From Volucribacter amazonae (GTDB taxonomy: Bacteria > Pseudomonadota > Gammaproteobacteria > Enterobacterales > Pasteurellaceae), in assembly GCF_029783845.1 (NCBI RefSeq), contig NZ_LWID01000001.1, forward strand, positions 248,001 through 312,000: a DNA stretch of 64,000 nucleotides. The letters are read 5' to 3'. The translations under genes were made by a program, and so were the position numbers. Of this stretch, positions 36,482 to 45,595 are shown one piece after another (positions within the stretch are counted from its first letter, which is position 1; each line of letters starts with the position of its first letter). Below the pieces are notes generated by a model. That model was not told where the DNA came from and did no database searches. It saw only the letters and a list, made by a program, of their open reading frames with translations.

Positions 36482-37537
36482 ATGACGACTTTTAACAAAC
36501 CAGAAAAAAGTAATTCAGAACTCATTATTGAGTGGAAAAAGCGAGGTTTATTCATTCCTGATAAACAACGAGCGCAACGCTATTTGGATTTTATCAGCTA
36601 TTACTGCCTTTCTGCTTATTCTATTCCTTTTCAAATTTCAGAATCACATCAATTTCGAACAAATACGAGTTTTGACGATATTTTAGATTTATATATTTTT
36701 GACCGAGAGTTGCGCCTACTTATTATGGATGCAATTGAACGTATTGAAGTTGCGATCAGAACACAAATTTGTAATGTCATTTCTCTCGCAAAAGATCAAA
36801 ATAACAATGCTTTCGGTGCATTTTGGTATCTTAACGGAAAACATTTTCTTCGTAAATTTCCACATTTCCGATTTTTAGCCAACCTTGAAAAACAGCTATT
36901 AGAAGAAAAAGAGAGGCTTGAGCAAGATATTCATCATATATCTCAAAGAAAAAAACTGTCACAAACACAACGACAAACACTCATTTCAAACGCCCAAAAA
37001 GAAAACTTCTTGCGTCATTATTTATCCCAATACGATGAACCTAGACTTCCACCTTGCTGGATGATGATGGAAATGCTAACTTGGGGAGAATTAAGTCATT
37101 TATATGCCAATTTGCAATCTTCTGCGTTAAAGAAACAAATCGCTACAAATTTAGGATTAAATGCTGAAATTTTAGAATCTTGGTTAAAAGCATTTAACAG
37201 TATTCGCAATATTTGCGCTCATCATAGCCGTCTTTGGAATAGAGAGTTAGGCATTGCTATAAAAATCCCTCAATCAACACAAATTAAATGGCTTTCGGCA
37301 ACACCACAACGTTCGCAGCTTAATAACGTTCAGTTCGAACGCCGTATTTATTCTATTCTCGTAGCATTGCAGACTATGCTTTATGCTGTCAGTCCAAAGT
37401 CTAGCTGGGCAAAACGATTAAAAGCATTAATGGACAAACACCCAAAAATCTCTCTCTTTAATATGGGGATGCCGGCTATGTGGTATCAAGATAGTTTTTG
37501 GCAACCTGCGTTAAAAATAAATCACATTACAAAGTGA
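36482..37537 (+). CDS. Abi_2 (AbiD/AbiF-like) HEPN abortive infection protein
   Basis: 351 residues from ATG 36482 (GAGGGTTGA just upstream; a TTG four codons earlier is less likely). Abi_2 family: N-terminal LIIEWKKRGLFIPDKQRAQRYLDFISYY... pattern, central RELRLLIMDAIERIEVAIRTQ, and the hallmark IRNICAHHSRLWNRELG with the HEPN Rx4H pair R242 and H247. Such proteins are RNases that stop phage spread by acting in the host cell. The 220 bases upstream look like a dedicated structured RNA. Intact, so probably functional. Its neighbours are decayed. Confidence 0.88.
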   Translation: MTTFNKPEKSNSELIIEWKKRGLFIPDKQRAQRYLDFISYYCLSAYSIPFQISESHQFRTNTSFDDILDLYIFDRELRLLIMDAIERIEVAIRTQICNVISLAKDQNNNAFGAFWYLNGKHFLRKFPHFRFLANLEKQLLEEKERLEQDIHHISQRKKLSQTQRQTLISNAQKENFLRHYLSQYDEPRLPPCWMMMEMLTWGELSHLYANLQSSALKKQIATNLGLNAEILESWLKAFNSIRNICAHHSRLWNRELGIAIKIPQSTQIKWLSATPQRSQLNNVQFERRIYSILVALQTMLYAVSPKSSWAKRLKALMDKHPKISLFNMGMPAMWYQDSFWQPALKINHITK

Positions 37538-37727
37538 GGTAAAAACGACCGCACTTTTTTATTGAATACTTTGTCTCACAAATAAGAGAATATCAGCATA
37601 CCCCTTGATAATACTGGCTATACCAAATCAAAAAAGTAAATTTTAATGCCAATATCCCTTACCTTTTCTCTTGATCACACCTAAAACAGCACTTAATTTA
37701 GTAAATTTTAGGACTTTAAATATAAGC

Positions 37728-38170
37728 AACTTCGACAAATTAGGCAACAAATCAGTGAAGTGGATGCCACAAGGACGCTTGGATCGCTAAATTAGGCTTG
37801 GGCTATAACTATTTTGTGATGCTATATTCGTTGGCAGCGGCGGAAAATGGGCGTGTACGCAAAAGCAGATTTACGATGAATGTCTGTTGCCGAATCGGAC
37901 GGTATTCAACGTTTGCAAGGAATATAAGAAAAAAGGCTGGATTGAATTTAGCGAAAGTGCGGTGGATAAATGGGGAAAATGATGTGTTTAATCGCAGACG
38001 GCAAGGCGAAAGAGGAACCTGTTTGGCAGGCAACACAGCAGTTGGCGGATAAAACCTTTACAAAATTAGACGAGAAAAAGACCGCTCAACTGTTTGCTTT
38101 GTTGGTGGAGTTCTGCATGGTTTGCCGTGAGCAAATTGATAAAATTGGTGTAACGGATAAGGGGGCGTGA
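37728..38170 (+). pseudogene. MarR-type winged-helix regulator, two frameshifts
   Basis: Three frames together read a MarR-like protein: KLGLGYNYFVMLYSLAAAENGR, then (shift near 37855) TQKQIYDECLLPNRTVFNV and KKKGWIEFSESAVDK, then (shift near 37973) MMCLIADGKAKEEPVW to the stop at 38170. The stop overlaps the ATG of the next gene (TGATG), a normal regulator-transporter pair. Two uptake sequences lie in or near it. Confidence 0.65.
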
Positions 38171-39032
38171 TGTCCTTAGAAAATATTGAACCGACAATGC
38201 TCCGTTCGCTCAAAACTCTTGCTTTACAACATAAAAAGCGCCTGTTTGATACATTCGGCTTGGTAGCGGCGGAAAATTTATTGTTGTTGGTTTATCCTTT
38301 GATGGGTAGTTTTGCGGTGGATGCGGTGTTAAACGGGAAACTGCTTTCCGCACTAGCTTATGCCTTAATAGTACTGATTATTTTTGGGGTAGGTTCAGCT
38401 CGTCGTGCGGTGGATACTCGTGCCTTCACTCGTATTTACACAGAACTTGCCGTGCCAGTGATTTTGACCCAGCGGGTTAAAGGCGTTGATACTTCAACTA
38501 GCACCGCACGCGTGGCTCTATCCCGTGAGTTCGTTAATTTCTTTGAACACCATTTGCCGACCTTGATCACATCTGCGTTTTCGATTATTGGGGCGGTACT
38601 GATGTTGCTGTTGATTGAATTTTGGTCGGGCGTCGTGGCGTTACTGATTGTGGTGGAATTTGGCTTTCTGTTACCCAGTTATGTGAAGGTCAATGACCGT
38701 CATTATTTCAACTCAATAACTGCCTAGAAAAAGAAGTAGACCGAGTGGAACGTGCTAAAAACAGTGAACTGATTAAACATTATCGCTTGGTGGAACGTTT
38801 CCGTATTCTGATTTCCAACCAAGAGGCATTAAGCTTTTTGTGTATTGGCGTCGCGATGTGCCTGCTGTTTGGCGTAACATTGACGGTTTTAACCCTAAAA
38901 CAAGGTATAACCGCAGGGCATATTTATGCGGTGATTATCTATCTTTGGACTTTCGCTATTAGCCTATCACCAAGATTGATGGAAGAATTGTCGAAGTTGA
39001 AGGATATTGGGAAACGGGTAGAGGTAGAATAA
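38170..39032 (+). pseudogene. ABC transporter six-transmembrane-domain protein, one frameshift
   Basis: Two frames, 38170-38727 and about 38710-39032, join into one protein of some 290 residues with six hydrophobic helices (LLVYPLMGSFAVDAVLNG; LSFLCIGVAMCLLFGV). The break is explained by loss of one T in the run at 38705-38708, restoring HYFQLNNCLEKEVDR. There is no ATPase domain, as in known stand-alone ABC six-TM proteins paired with MarR regulators. A sequencing error is possible. Confidence 0.7.
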
Positions 39033-39494
39033 GGCAGATGATAAGATTAAACAAACATGATCAATAAGTGTAAAAACGGCATAATCAAATTTAGTGATAC
39101 TTCTTATAGGGATGAACGCGACAGATGCCAATTTTTTCGTGCTTTCAATGACTTTATGGACAAATATTGTCTGCTTGATGTTTCATAGTAAGTACATTGT
39201 GTAAAAATAAAATCTGAAATCTAACCTTTTGCATTTTTATTTTTTACATATTTACATAAAAAATTAGATATTCTTCATTTAACTATTTGATATAAATTTA
39301 TTTTATAATTTACACTTTATATAAATATAGAAACAACCGTTCTAACAAATAACTAGAATAGAAAAGTAAAATCTCTCTAAAGGTTCAAGAGAAACCTTGT
39401 TTATATAGGTTTCTCTTTTAATATTTGTTACATCTACTTAACCAAGTTATTAATGAGATCCTGCAATCTTCATAGCCTTGTAGTAATACTATGA
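39033..39494. other. 462-bp gap between the ABC fragment and the ankyrin gene
   Basis: Very AT-rich. A 42-codon frame (39058-39186, reading DTSYRDERDRCQFFRAFNDF) may be the tail of a lost gene; I cannot name it. A good terminator lies at 39388-39420. Confidence 0.45.
39388..39420 (+). terminator. Intrinsic terminator
   Basis: Perfect 10-bp stem AGAGAAACCT/AGGTTTCTCT with a 9-base loop followed by TTTTA. It faces the minus-strand cassette array and would stop rightward transcription from the ABC/MarR side. Confidence 0.8.
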
Positions 39495-39902
39495 TTAATA
39501 AGATTTATCCCCATACTTTTTATTTTTTATGTTTTTCTTTAATATAGAAATAATTTTCTTTTTATTATGTTCATTTGATGAAAATGCAATATCTAAGGCT
39601 GTTTGCCCAAATTCATCTTTAATGTTAGGATTTGCTCCATAAAATAATAACAATTCAACAATATCTTGATATCCATTAATACAAGCATAATGAATAGCTG
39701 TATAACCTAAATCCCCTTGGTCATCAATATTAATTCCATACTCAATAAGAACTTTAATATCATGAATATCTTTTTTTCTTGTTGCTATATGTAACATATT
39801 ATCGCCATCTATATTTTTTTGATTAATATCTGAAATTTCTTCTAAGAAATCAGGGTGTTTTTGATATTTATTAAAAAGTTCTAATAATTCTTTCCTACCC
39901 AT
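39495..39902 (-). CDS. Ankyrin-repeat protein, probable immunity protein
   Basis: 135 residues from ATG 39902 (GGGG six bases upstream; a TTG four codons earlier is less likely). About three ankyrin repeats: NMLHIATRKKDIHDIKVLIEYG, YTAIHYACINGYQDIVELLLFYGA, QTALDIAFSSN. Ankyrin proteins are a common immunity class beside polymorphic toxins, and this one closes a Rhs tip cassette array. The toxin it would counter is not visible. Confidence 0.65.
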   Translation of the reverse strand: MGRKELLELFNKYQKHPDFLEEISDINQKNIDGDNMLHIATRKKDIHDIKVLIEYGINIDDQGDLGYTAIHYACINGYQDIVELLLFYGANPNIKDEFGQTALDIAFSSNEHNKKKIISILKKNIKNKKYGDKSY

Positions 39903-39922
39903 ATCTATCCCCAAATTACTTA

Positions 39923-40459
39923 CTAACTACATTCTTTTATTTTCATACAAAATGGATATAGTTCATCATAATCAAATTGTTCCCAGTATTTACTCCACCT
40001 AATATCTACATATAAACTATTTTTATTTATAAAATCTTTATTTTTTAAAATATCAATTGCATTTTTATTTCCCTTTTCTGCTGATTTTTGTAAAAAGACA
40101 GATGCCATACTAAGGTCCCCTTTTTTCAAAAAATGATGATATTGATTATATTCTAAAACTCCTGTATCAAAACTACCTACCCTATATCTCTCATTCCATA
40201 TTTTAGATTTTATCAAATCCATTTCTATACCATAAGAATTGCTTTGATAAACTTCAGCAATCAACGAAAATGCCTCCTTATTATTTTGTCTAATTAAAGG
40301 ATAAAATTCATTAAAAGCTTTGATATAATTATGAGATTTAATATTATAAATAAATTTATTGAAAAATATATCATATGTATTCACTTCGTTATTTTTTGAT
40401 ATAACGAACATTCCTAAAGGAAAAATAACAAATAATAGAATTAAAAATTTCTTTAACAT
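39923..40459 (-). CDS. Sel1-like repeat protein with N-terminal signal/anchor
   Basis: 178 residues. Hydrophobic start (LKKFLILLFVIFPLGMFVI) without a lipobox, so a membrane anchor or signal peptide; then Sel1-type helices (FSLIAEVYQSNSYGIEMDLIKSKIW and ASVFLQKSAEKGNKNAIDIL). Probably periplasmic. Sel1-repeat proteins occur as immunity proteins in Rhs/CDI loci; role inferred from position 20 bases upstream of the ankyrin gene. Confidence 0.6.
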   Translation of the reverse strand: MLKKFLILLFVIFPLGMFVISKNNEVNTYDIFFNKFIYNIKSHNYIKAFNEFYPLIRQNNKEAFSLIAEVYQSNSYGIEMDLIKSKIWNERYRVGSFDTGVLEYNQYHHFLKKGDLSMASVFLQKSAEKGNKNAIDILKNKDFINKNSLYVDIRWSKYWEQFDYDELYPFCMKIKECS

Positions 40460-40505
40460 ACTATATAAATCACAAAATTAATTAACGTTACCATAATAAC
40501 TTATA

Positions 40506-40952
40506 CTATATAAATATTGCTATAGTCTTAGTAAAACTCTCTAACTCATCACGATTTACAGATACACAATATTGATTATTTCTATATTTTATTAGAAAAA
40601 CAAACCATGAATATAAATTAAAAATATCTTTCTTACTCATAAAAGAAATTAATTTCAGTAACCCATTATCATAATTTAAATTAAAAAACATATCATCTAA
40701 AAAGTTATCAATAACTTCATTAAAATTATATAACCACTCTCTTTGTGCAAGAGGAATAATATAAGCCCAACCATTCCATGAAATATCACTGGATGCTCCC
40801 CTAAATTTCGAGAAGTCCAAAGGAATACCTTCTTTTAATGTTAATAAATAATCATACTCATTAATATCTTCTAGCCTTGTTAAAAGCACATACTCGCGCT
40901 CATAACGTAAAAATTTTTCTGGAAATGATTTAATACTTAATAGAGTAAACAT
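40506..40952 (-). CDS. Unknown 148-residue protein in the cassette array
   Basis: Soluble, helical, aromatic-rich, acidic (YEREYVLLTRLEDINEYDYL; GWAYIIPLAQREWLYNF). I recognise no family. Size, AT-richness and position just downstream of a decayed Rhs tail fit an immunity protein. Confidence 0.5.
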   Translation of the reverse strand: MFTLLSIKSFPEKFLRYEREYVLLTRLEDINEYDYLLTLKEGIPLDFSKFRGASSDISWNGWAYIIPLAQREWLYNFNEVIDNFLDDMFFNLNYDNGLLKLISFMSKKDIFNLYSWFVFLIKYRNNQYCVSVNRDELESFTKTIAIFI

Positions 40953-41314
40953 ATCTTATCCCATAACTTTTTGACATTTATTACTCCATTTTTATATCAA
41001 TATCTTTCATCGCTACACTTATTAGTATACCCAACATAACGATTTCCATATATTCTAAATTAGAAGCTATTTATTGAGCCATCATTATAACCCTATCATA
41101 ACATATTCTCATATCAAATCACATTGGATAAAAACATCCCATATTCGGAGCGTAGTAAAGATAAAATTTATAATGCAAGCCATTTTCTTACTCATAATAT
41201 TGGTTTTATAAGCGGAATAGATGGTGTATATTTTAAGAAACGAAATTAAAATCTCTAAAATTTATAAACTATAATAAAAATATAACATATAATAAATATG
41301 TTTATAAAATTTAA
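40953..41314. other. 362-bp gap containing a decayed Rhs tail
   Basis: Apart from the remnant at 41113-41245 it is AT-rich with no gene seen. Confidence 0.5.
41113..41245 (-). pseudogene. Decayed Rhs core end (remnant 1)
   Basis: Base-by-base resemblance to the better copies at 42004-42135 and 43389-43515: for example ATAAAATTTATAATGCAAGCC against ATAAAAATTATAGTGCAAGCC, and GTTTTATAAGCGGAATAGATGGTGTATATT against GATTTTGTAAGCGGAATGGTTGATGTATATT. Too mutated to code. Confidence 0.65.
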
Positions 41315-41745
41315 TTAATATATATCACACATACTTTCTATATTTCCATACCTATTATCAACAAAAACTAATGTAAACTCTGTTTTGTTTAAAGTTTCTT
41401 TATTTTCACCAATATATAAATTATTGTCAAGAATATAACGACCCTTCTCTTTAAATAAATTAACTACTGCATTATTTCTAATAAAGAAATCAATCCCTAC
41501 ATTACTTGCCTTACCAACCTTATTCTTATTAAAATAATTCTTATAAGAAGATAAGAAATGTAAAGACAAAATATTACTTTCTACAAAAAAATATATTTCT
41601 ATATTTTCAGAATCTGATGGTAATATATTATTACATATATCTGAGAGATTTGACTCTTTACACTGGTCAATATTTTTGAAAGAATAATCAAGGTTATCCC
41701 TAAACCAAGTAAAATAAGAAAAAATAAAATCACTTTGTTTTTCAT
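41315..41745 (-). pseudogene. Secreted immunity-like protein, frameshifted
   Basis: The ATG at 41745 with AGAGGAA upstream starts a signal-like peptide (MKNKVILFFLILLGLGITLI). That frame stops early; the remaining protein (DYSFKNIDQCKESNLSDICN to MCDIY) continues in another frame to 41315. A single indel near 41695 would restore about 143 residues. No known family. Two cysteines in the mature part suggest a periplasmic protein. Confidence 0.6.
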
Positions 41746-41860
41746 TTTAAATATTCCTCTATTCTTAATATTTCCCTAGTTTTTAAATGATTAGGATTTA
41801 GATATTTTTATATCTATCTGTTTCAAATATACTCATTCTTTTCATATATTCAAAAGTTGT

Positions 41861-42222
41861 TTATAATATTTTATAAGCACTTCCTTCAAAAAATGGAGAA
41901 TTATATCTTATCGATTTATTTACATCTATGGGCTCTAATCCTAATTCGACCTCTCTTACAAAAATATTTTCAGAATAGTTATACAAATTCTCCCCACCCA
42001 ATAACCCTATCGGATCACGCTGAGTAAAGCGCCCCGTATGCGGATCATAGTAACGATAAAAATTATAGTGCAAGCCTGTTTCTTAATCGTAATATTGATT
42101 TTGTAAGCGGAATGGTTGATGTATATTTTCAACCAATGAAGTTTGATGTTTAATCGCGCCCCAGCCTTGATAATCACCATATCGACAAAAAATCAATCCG
42201 ACTTTCCACCAAAAACTTTCTA
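41861..42222 (-). pseudogene. Rhs core end fragment with stop and short tip (remnant 2)
   Basis: Encodes GDYQGWGAIKHQTSLVENIH and, after a TAA at 42083-42085 where the other copies have CAA, HYNFYRYYDPHTGRFTQRDP-IGLLGGENLY followed by a 39-residue unrelated tip. Upstream, SRID is joined directly to the YGDYQG block, so about 60 codons present in the copy at 42863-43836 are missing. Not functional. Confidence 0.8.
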
Positions 42223-42263
42223 TTTCTTACCTCATTTTTTACTCAAAATAATATTAAGTAATT

Positions 42264-42896
42264 TTATAACACATTTTTATTTACATATCCCCAAAATTCT
42301 TTCGCAATATCACTCATATAACAAATATTATTTTTATCTAAATATACAATTAACTCACTAATTAAATATAATTGTGTATTATTAAATCTACTAATTAATT
42401 CATTAATTTCAACATTATCCCAACTAGAATAATATTGATTTATATAGTTATCAGGATCTAATAATCTAGAAATAAAGTAAATTTGATCATAATCATGATT
42501 TATATCTAACATATCAGAAACAGCTAAAACATAAAACAACCCCATAAATTTCGTATAATACAAATAATAAAAGTCTTCTCTTTCTTGTTCAAAATATTTA
42601 TAATAGTCACATATGAGTCCATATAATAGAAAAGGGCTACTATCTATAAAATGACTAATCTCTCTTAAATTTAATTTATTTATAATATCTCTCGCGCTTT
42701 TTTTGTTAAAAATATACATAATCTCAGTATCATACAAACCTTCATACCTGGAAATATATTTATTAGGTATATCATATAAAATATAGTCTGATTCAAAATT
42801 TTTAAGCGCTATATTCTTAACTAAATTTATATCTTGAAAATTAATATTTATTAAATTATTCCTTATTTTAAATATTTTGAAAGTTTTTCCTGACAT
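42264..42896 (-). CDS. Putative immunity protein paired with the Ntox16-like Rhs tip
   Basis: 210 residues, soluble, no known family. The start overlaps the end of the Rhs toxin frame by 34 bases, typical of toxin-immunity pairs. Its C-terminal 98 residues recur almost unchanged (four substitutions) at 47112-47405, showing that the cassette was duplicated. Confidence 0.6.
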   Translation of the reverse strand: MSGKTFKIFKIRNNLININFQDINLVKNIALKNFESDYILYDIPNKYISRYEGLYDTEIMYIFNKKSARDIINKLNLREISHFIDSSPFLLYGLICDYYKYFEQEREDFYYLYYTKFMGLFYVLAVSDMLDINHDYDQIYFISRLLDPDNYINQYYSSWDNVEINELISRFNNTQLYLISELIVYLDKNNICYMSDIAKEFWGYVNKNVL

Positions 42897-43836
42897 TTAG
42901 CATAAGTAACCCAAGCATTTTCAGCTTCTTTCTGATGCTTAAGATCTCCACCAGCAAAACATTTCTTATTGATTTTATCTCTTGTCATTGCGCAATTTCT
43001 ATTTAATGCAACTCTATAAAAAATCTCTGCATCAGATAATTTTTGATCATCACAATTCCTTTTTTGATTACAAAAATAATTTTTATCTCCTTGTAAAGCC
43101 TCTAATTCACCAGGGGTACAATTCCCTCCAAGATTTGTTCCACTATGATGTGCTTCTGATAATTGTATCGCTTTATCGCTAACTTTAGGCTCTATTGATG
43201 CAGAACTTCTCTTGCTTCTTCGTTGCATTGAAATAGAATTTGAATTATCAGTAGAACTAAGTATTGCACCTGCACCTATAACTGCTGACTGATATCCCGA
43301 TATAGCCACAGCAATTAACCCCATAGGATCAAAAGCATTTTGTATCGTACCTTCAAACCGATATAAATTATTACCACCTAATAATTTTATCGGATCACGC
43401 TGAATAAAACGCCCCATATGCGGATCATAGTAACGATAAAAATTATAGTGCAAGCCTGTTTCTTGATCATAATATTGGTTTTGTAGGCGGAAAGGTTGAT
43501 GTATATTTTCAATCAATGAAGTTTGATGTTTAACCGCACCCCAGCCTTGATAATCACCATACCAACAGAGTTTTCCTTGTTCATCGGTTAGCTCTCTTGG
43601 CATGCCGATTTGATCGCAATGGAAGTAATAAATGGTTTGGTTTTCACCATCATTTTCCTACTTGTGCCAAAGGCTCGTAGCTCGCTGGGTGACTGTAAAT
43701 ATACTGATAAGTGCAGTCGGTTTTGTGATGTTTTTCTTGCAATAAATGGCTGCCGTCCCAAATAAATTCAATCCGACTTTCTTCCAAAAATTTTCCATTT
43801 TCTGACCGCACTTTGGCGATACTTTTGCCTGCTGCC
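42863..43836 (-). pseudogene. Rhs core end with Ntox16-like toxin tip (frameshifted upstream)
   Basis: From about 43836 the Rhs frame reads FLEESRIEFIWDGSHLLQEK ... SHPASYEPLAQVG, then a shift near 43645, then GMPRELTDEQGKLCWYGDY, the closing motif RYYDPHMGRFIQRDPIKLLGG and the tip. The tip (last ~130 residues) has CTPGELEALQ, CNQKRNC, NRNCAMTRDKINKKCFAGGD and a final cysteine, the pattern I recall for Novel toxin 16. The Rhs shell is absent, so this is an orphan tip. Without the frameshift the 246-codon downstream frame is open. Confidence 0.75.
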
Positions 43837-43859
43837 TAAAAATTAAGATTATAACCAAA

Positions 43860-44174
43860 TTAAAGATAAGGATAATATATAGCAAGCAAAATATATATAA
43901 TTGAACAACAAAGGAACATCATTATTAAGAAATTCACTATAATGACTAATAAATTAACATCTTTCATAGCTCTATTAATATATTTACAATATAGTTGAAA
44001 AATTAATAAAATAATAGGTGTATAGATAAAGAATGTAACTCCATTATATCTAGAAAAAAGAAGATAAGATATATATTCTCCAATTATCTCATCTTCACAA
44101 AAAAATAATATATGTATCATAATAAAAACATATATAACTACTATTGTATCTTGATAAATTAACTTTTTTTTCAT
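43860..44174 (-). CDS. Small membrane protein, possible immunity protein
   Basis: 104 residues, three hydrophobic helices (about 10-28, 44-62, 73-98). It starts 15 bases after the reconstructed stop of the papain-like Rhs tip at 44189. Membrane immunity proteins are common in such loci, but the family is not recognised. Confidence 0.5.
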   Translation of the reverse strand: MKKKLIYQDTIVVIYVFIMIHILFFCEDEIIGEYISYLLFSRYNGVTFFIYTPIILLIFQLYCKYINRAMKDVNLLVIIVNFLIMMFLCCSIIYILLAIYYPYL

Positions 44175-44188
44175 ATCTATATCCTTAA

Positions 44189-44927
44189 TTATTTTATTTG
44201 CATTTTAATTTTTTCATACTCTTTTAACACATCAGTCACAAAATCTTGGCAGTTATTAAAGAGAATATTATATTGTTCAGGGGAATATTTAGGTTTAAAT
44301 CCAGATATTTTTATCTCCATATTGTCCTACGGAAGAATATACAGGAAGCAGCTTTTCTTTTACGTTTTTTACTGCTTTTAACATAATCTCATCATCATAT
44401 TGAACGTTTGAACATTTATATTGTGATAATAAACGTGGATCTTTTTCTTCATAAATTCCTAAAATCTTCCCTTTATCATCTTTGGTTCCTGAATAACCAA
44501 TATTAGAACCATTTTTAAACATAATTTGCTCATGGAAAAATCCTAAATCAAAACCATCTCTAGATGAAGGATCGAAATCACTATAAATTTTGTTTCCTTG
44601 ATTGAAATCTAAAGGTCTAGTACATATAACCGCCAACCCAGACGGATCAACCCAGCTAACCGTATTTGGAGCAAACTGATACAAATTCTCCCCACCCAAT
44701 AACCCTATCGGATCACGCTGAGTAAAGCGTCCCATATGCGGATCGTAGTAACGGTAGAAATTATAGTGCAATCCTGTTTCTTGATCGTAATATTGGTTTT
44801 GTAGACGGAATGGTTGATGAATATGCGGTGTTAAAGCATACTCGTTTTTAACCGCTCCCCAGCCTTGATAATCCCCATACCAACAGAGTTTAATATAATG
44901 GTTATAATTATTAGATATTATAACCAT
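44189..44927 (-). pseudogene. Rhs core end with LRAT/NlpC-like toxin tip, broken by one extra A
   Basis: The Rhs block (LCWYGDYQGWGAVKNEYALT to RDPIGLLGGENLYQF) is followed by a tip with FDLGFFHEQIMFKNGSNIGY (candidate catalytic His) and, after a +1 shift at the A5 run 44308-44312, YNILFNNCQDFVTDVLKEYE, an NC-x-x-F motif like the cysteine motif of LRAT/NlpC permuted-papain folds. With four As the frame is open to 44189. The start is artificial: Rhs sequence begins at KLCWY, fused to unrelated DNA. Confidence 0.65.
44898..44927. repeat. Perfect 11-bp palindromic hairpin at a cassette junction
   Basis: ATGGTTATAAT (44898-44908) and ATTATAACCAT (44917-44927), loop 8. It sits exactly where the 117-residue gene ends and the Rhs block begins. 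No T tract; a weak terminator or a rearrangement scar. Confidence 0.55.
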
Positions 44928-45253
44928 AATTTATCTTTATTTATCACTACATAATCACCAGAAATAATATATTTTTTACTTCCGTTAATATCTACTTGAT
45001 AAATAAAATATGTTTTTACATCAACTAATTTGTTTACTTTAACATATTCTCCTTTGTTTAAATAAGTTATTTCACTATTTTTATCCCTTTCTAGTACAGC
45101 ATCTATAGAAGGATATGCAATAGTTTCCCCTAATGAAACTAAATAAACATTAGTTGAAAAATTACATTTATAACATAACAATACCAATAACAGAAATAAA
45201 ATAATTTTTATTTTATTTCCAAAATAAGTATTAAAAAATTGAGTTATTTTCAT
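44918..45253 (-). CDS. Membrane-anchored protein, unknown, possible immunity protein
   Basis: 111 residues from ATG 45253; a GTG at 45271 would add six. One hydrophobic helix near the start (IKIILFLLLVLLCYKC), then a soluble C-terminal domain that looks like an SH3-type barrel (EYVKVNKLVDVKTYFIYQVD), perhaps periplasmic. Its stop is inside the junction hairpin. Confidence 0.5.
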   Translation of the reverse strand: MKITQFFNTYFGNKIKIILFLLLVLLCYKCNFSTNVYLVSLGETIAYPSIDAVLERDKNSEITYLNKGEYVKVNKLVDVKTYFIYQVDINGSKKYIISGDYVVINKDKLWL

Positions 45254-45289
45254 AAAATTATCTTTAGGCACCCAATAATAATATTGTTA

Positions 45290-45592
45290 TTACAAAATAT
45301 AATCTCTATTACTTATAAAACTTTCTAAGAGATCTTTACTATCTCTCATAGATAAACGTTTAATTAATTCAATATTAATATTCATATCATCTCGCATTAT
45401 TTGAACTAATCCCATTTTCTCAAAAAATATCATTACTCCGCCACCGCTATTTGTTAAATAGGTGAAGTCATAATTATCTATAAATTTTCCTTCATCAATT
45501 AAACAAACAACAATACCTTTTTCTATTGGATATGGTTTTTCCCATAAAACAAGATCACAAATATTAATTTTTTGATTGTTATTATAATTCAT
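45290..45592 (-). CDS. Unknown 100-residue protein, possible immunity protein
   Basis: Small soluble protein (DLVLWEKPYPIEKGIVVCLI; GGGVMIFFEKMGLVQIM). I vaguely recall similar small proteins beside contact-dependent toxins but cannot name a family. It starts 3 bases after the stop of the 178-residue gene. Confidence 0.5.
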   Translation of the reverse strand: MNYNNNQKINICDLVLWEKPYPIEKGIVVCLIDEGKFIDNYDFTYLTNSGGGVMIFFEKMGLVQIMRDDMNINIELIKRLSMRDSKDLLESFISNRDYIL

Positions 45593-45595
45593 ATT

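Noticed and set aside
39058..39186. 42-codon plus-strand frame after the ABC fragment
   Set aside because: No ribosome site and no family; possibly the tail of a lost gene, not enough to call a CDS.
42143..42361. Plus-strand frame spanning the Rhs remnant and immunity gene (and its double at 47027-47209)
   Set aside because: Repeated only because the underlying DNA is duplicated; low-complexity translation of AT-rich antisense.
43658..43885. 75-codon minus-strand frame
   Set aside because: It overlaps Rhs coding sequence in a different frame; the Rhs frame gives the recognisable protein.
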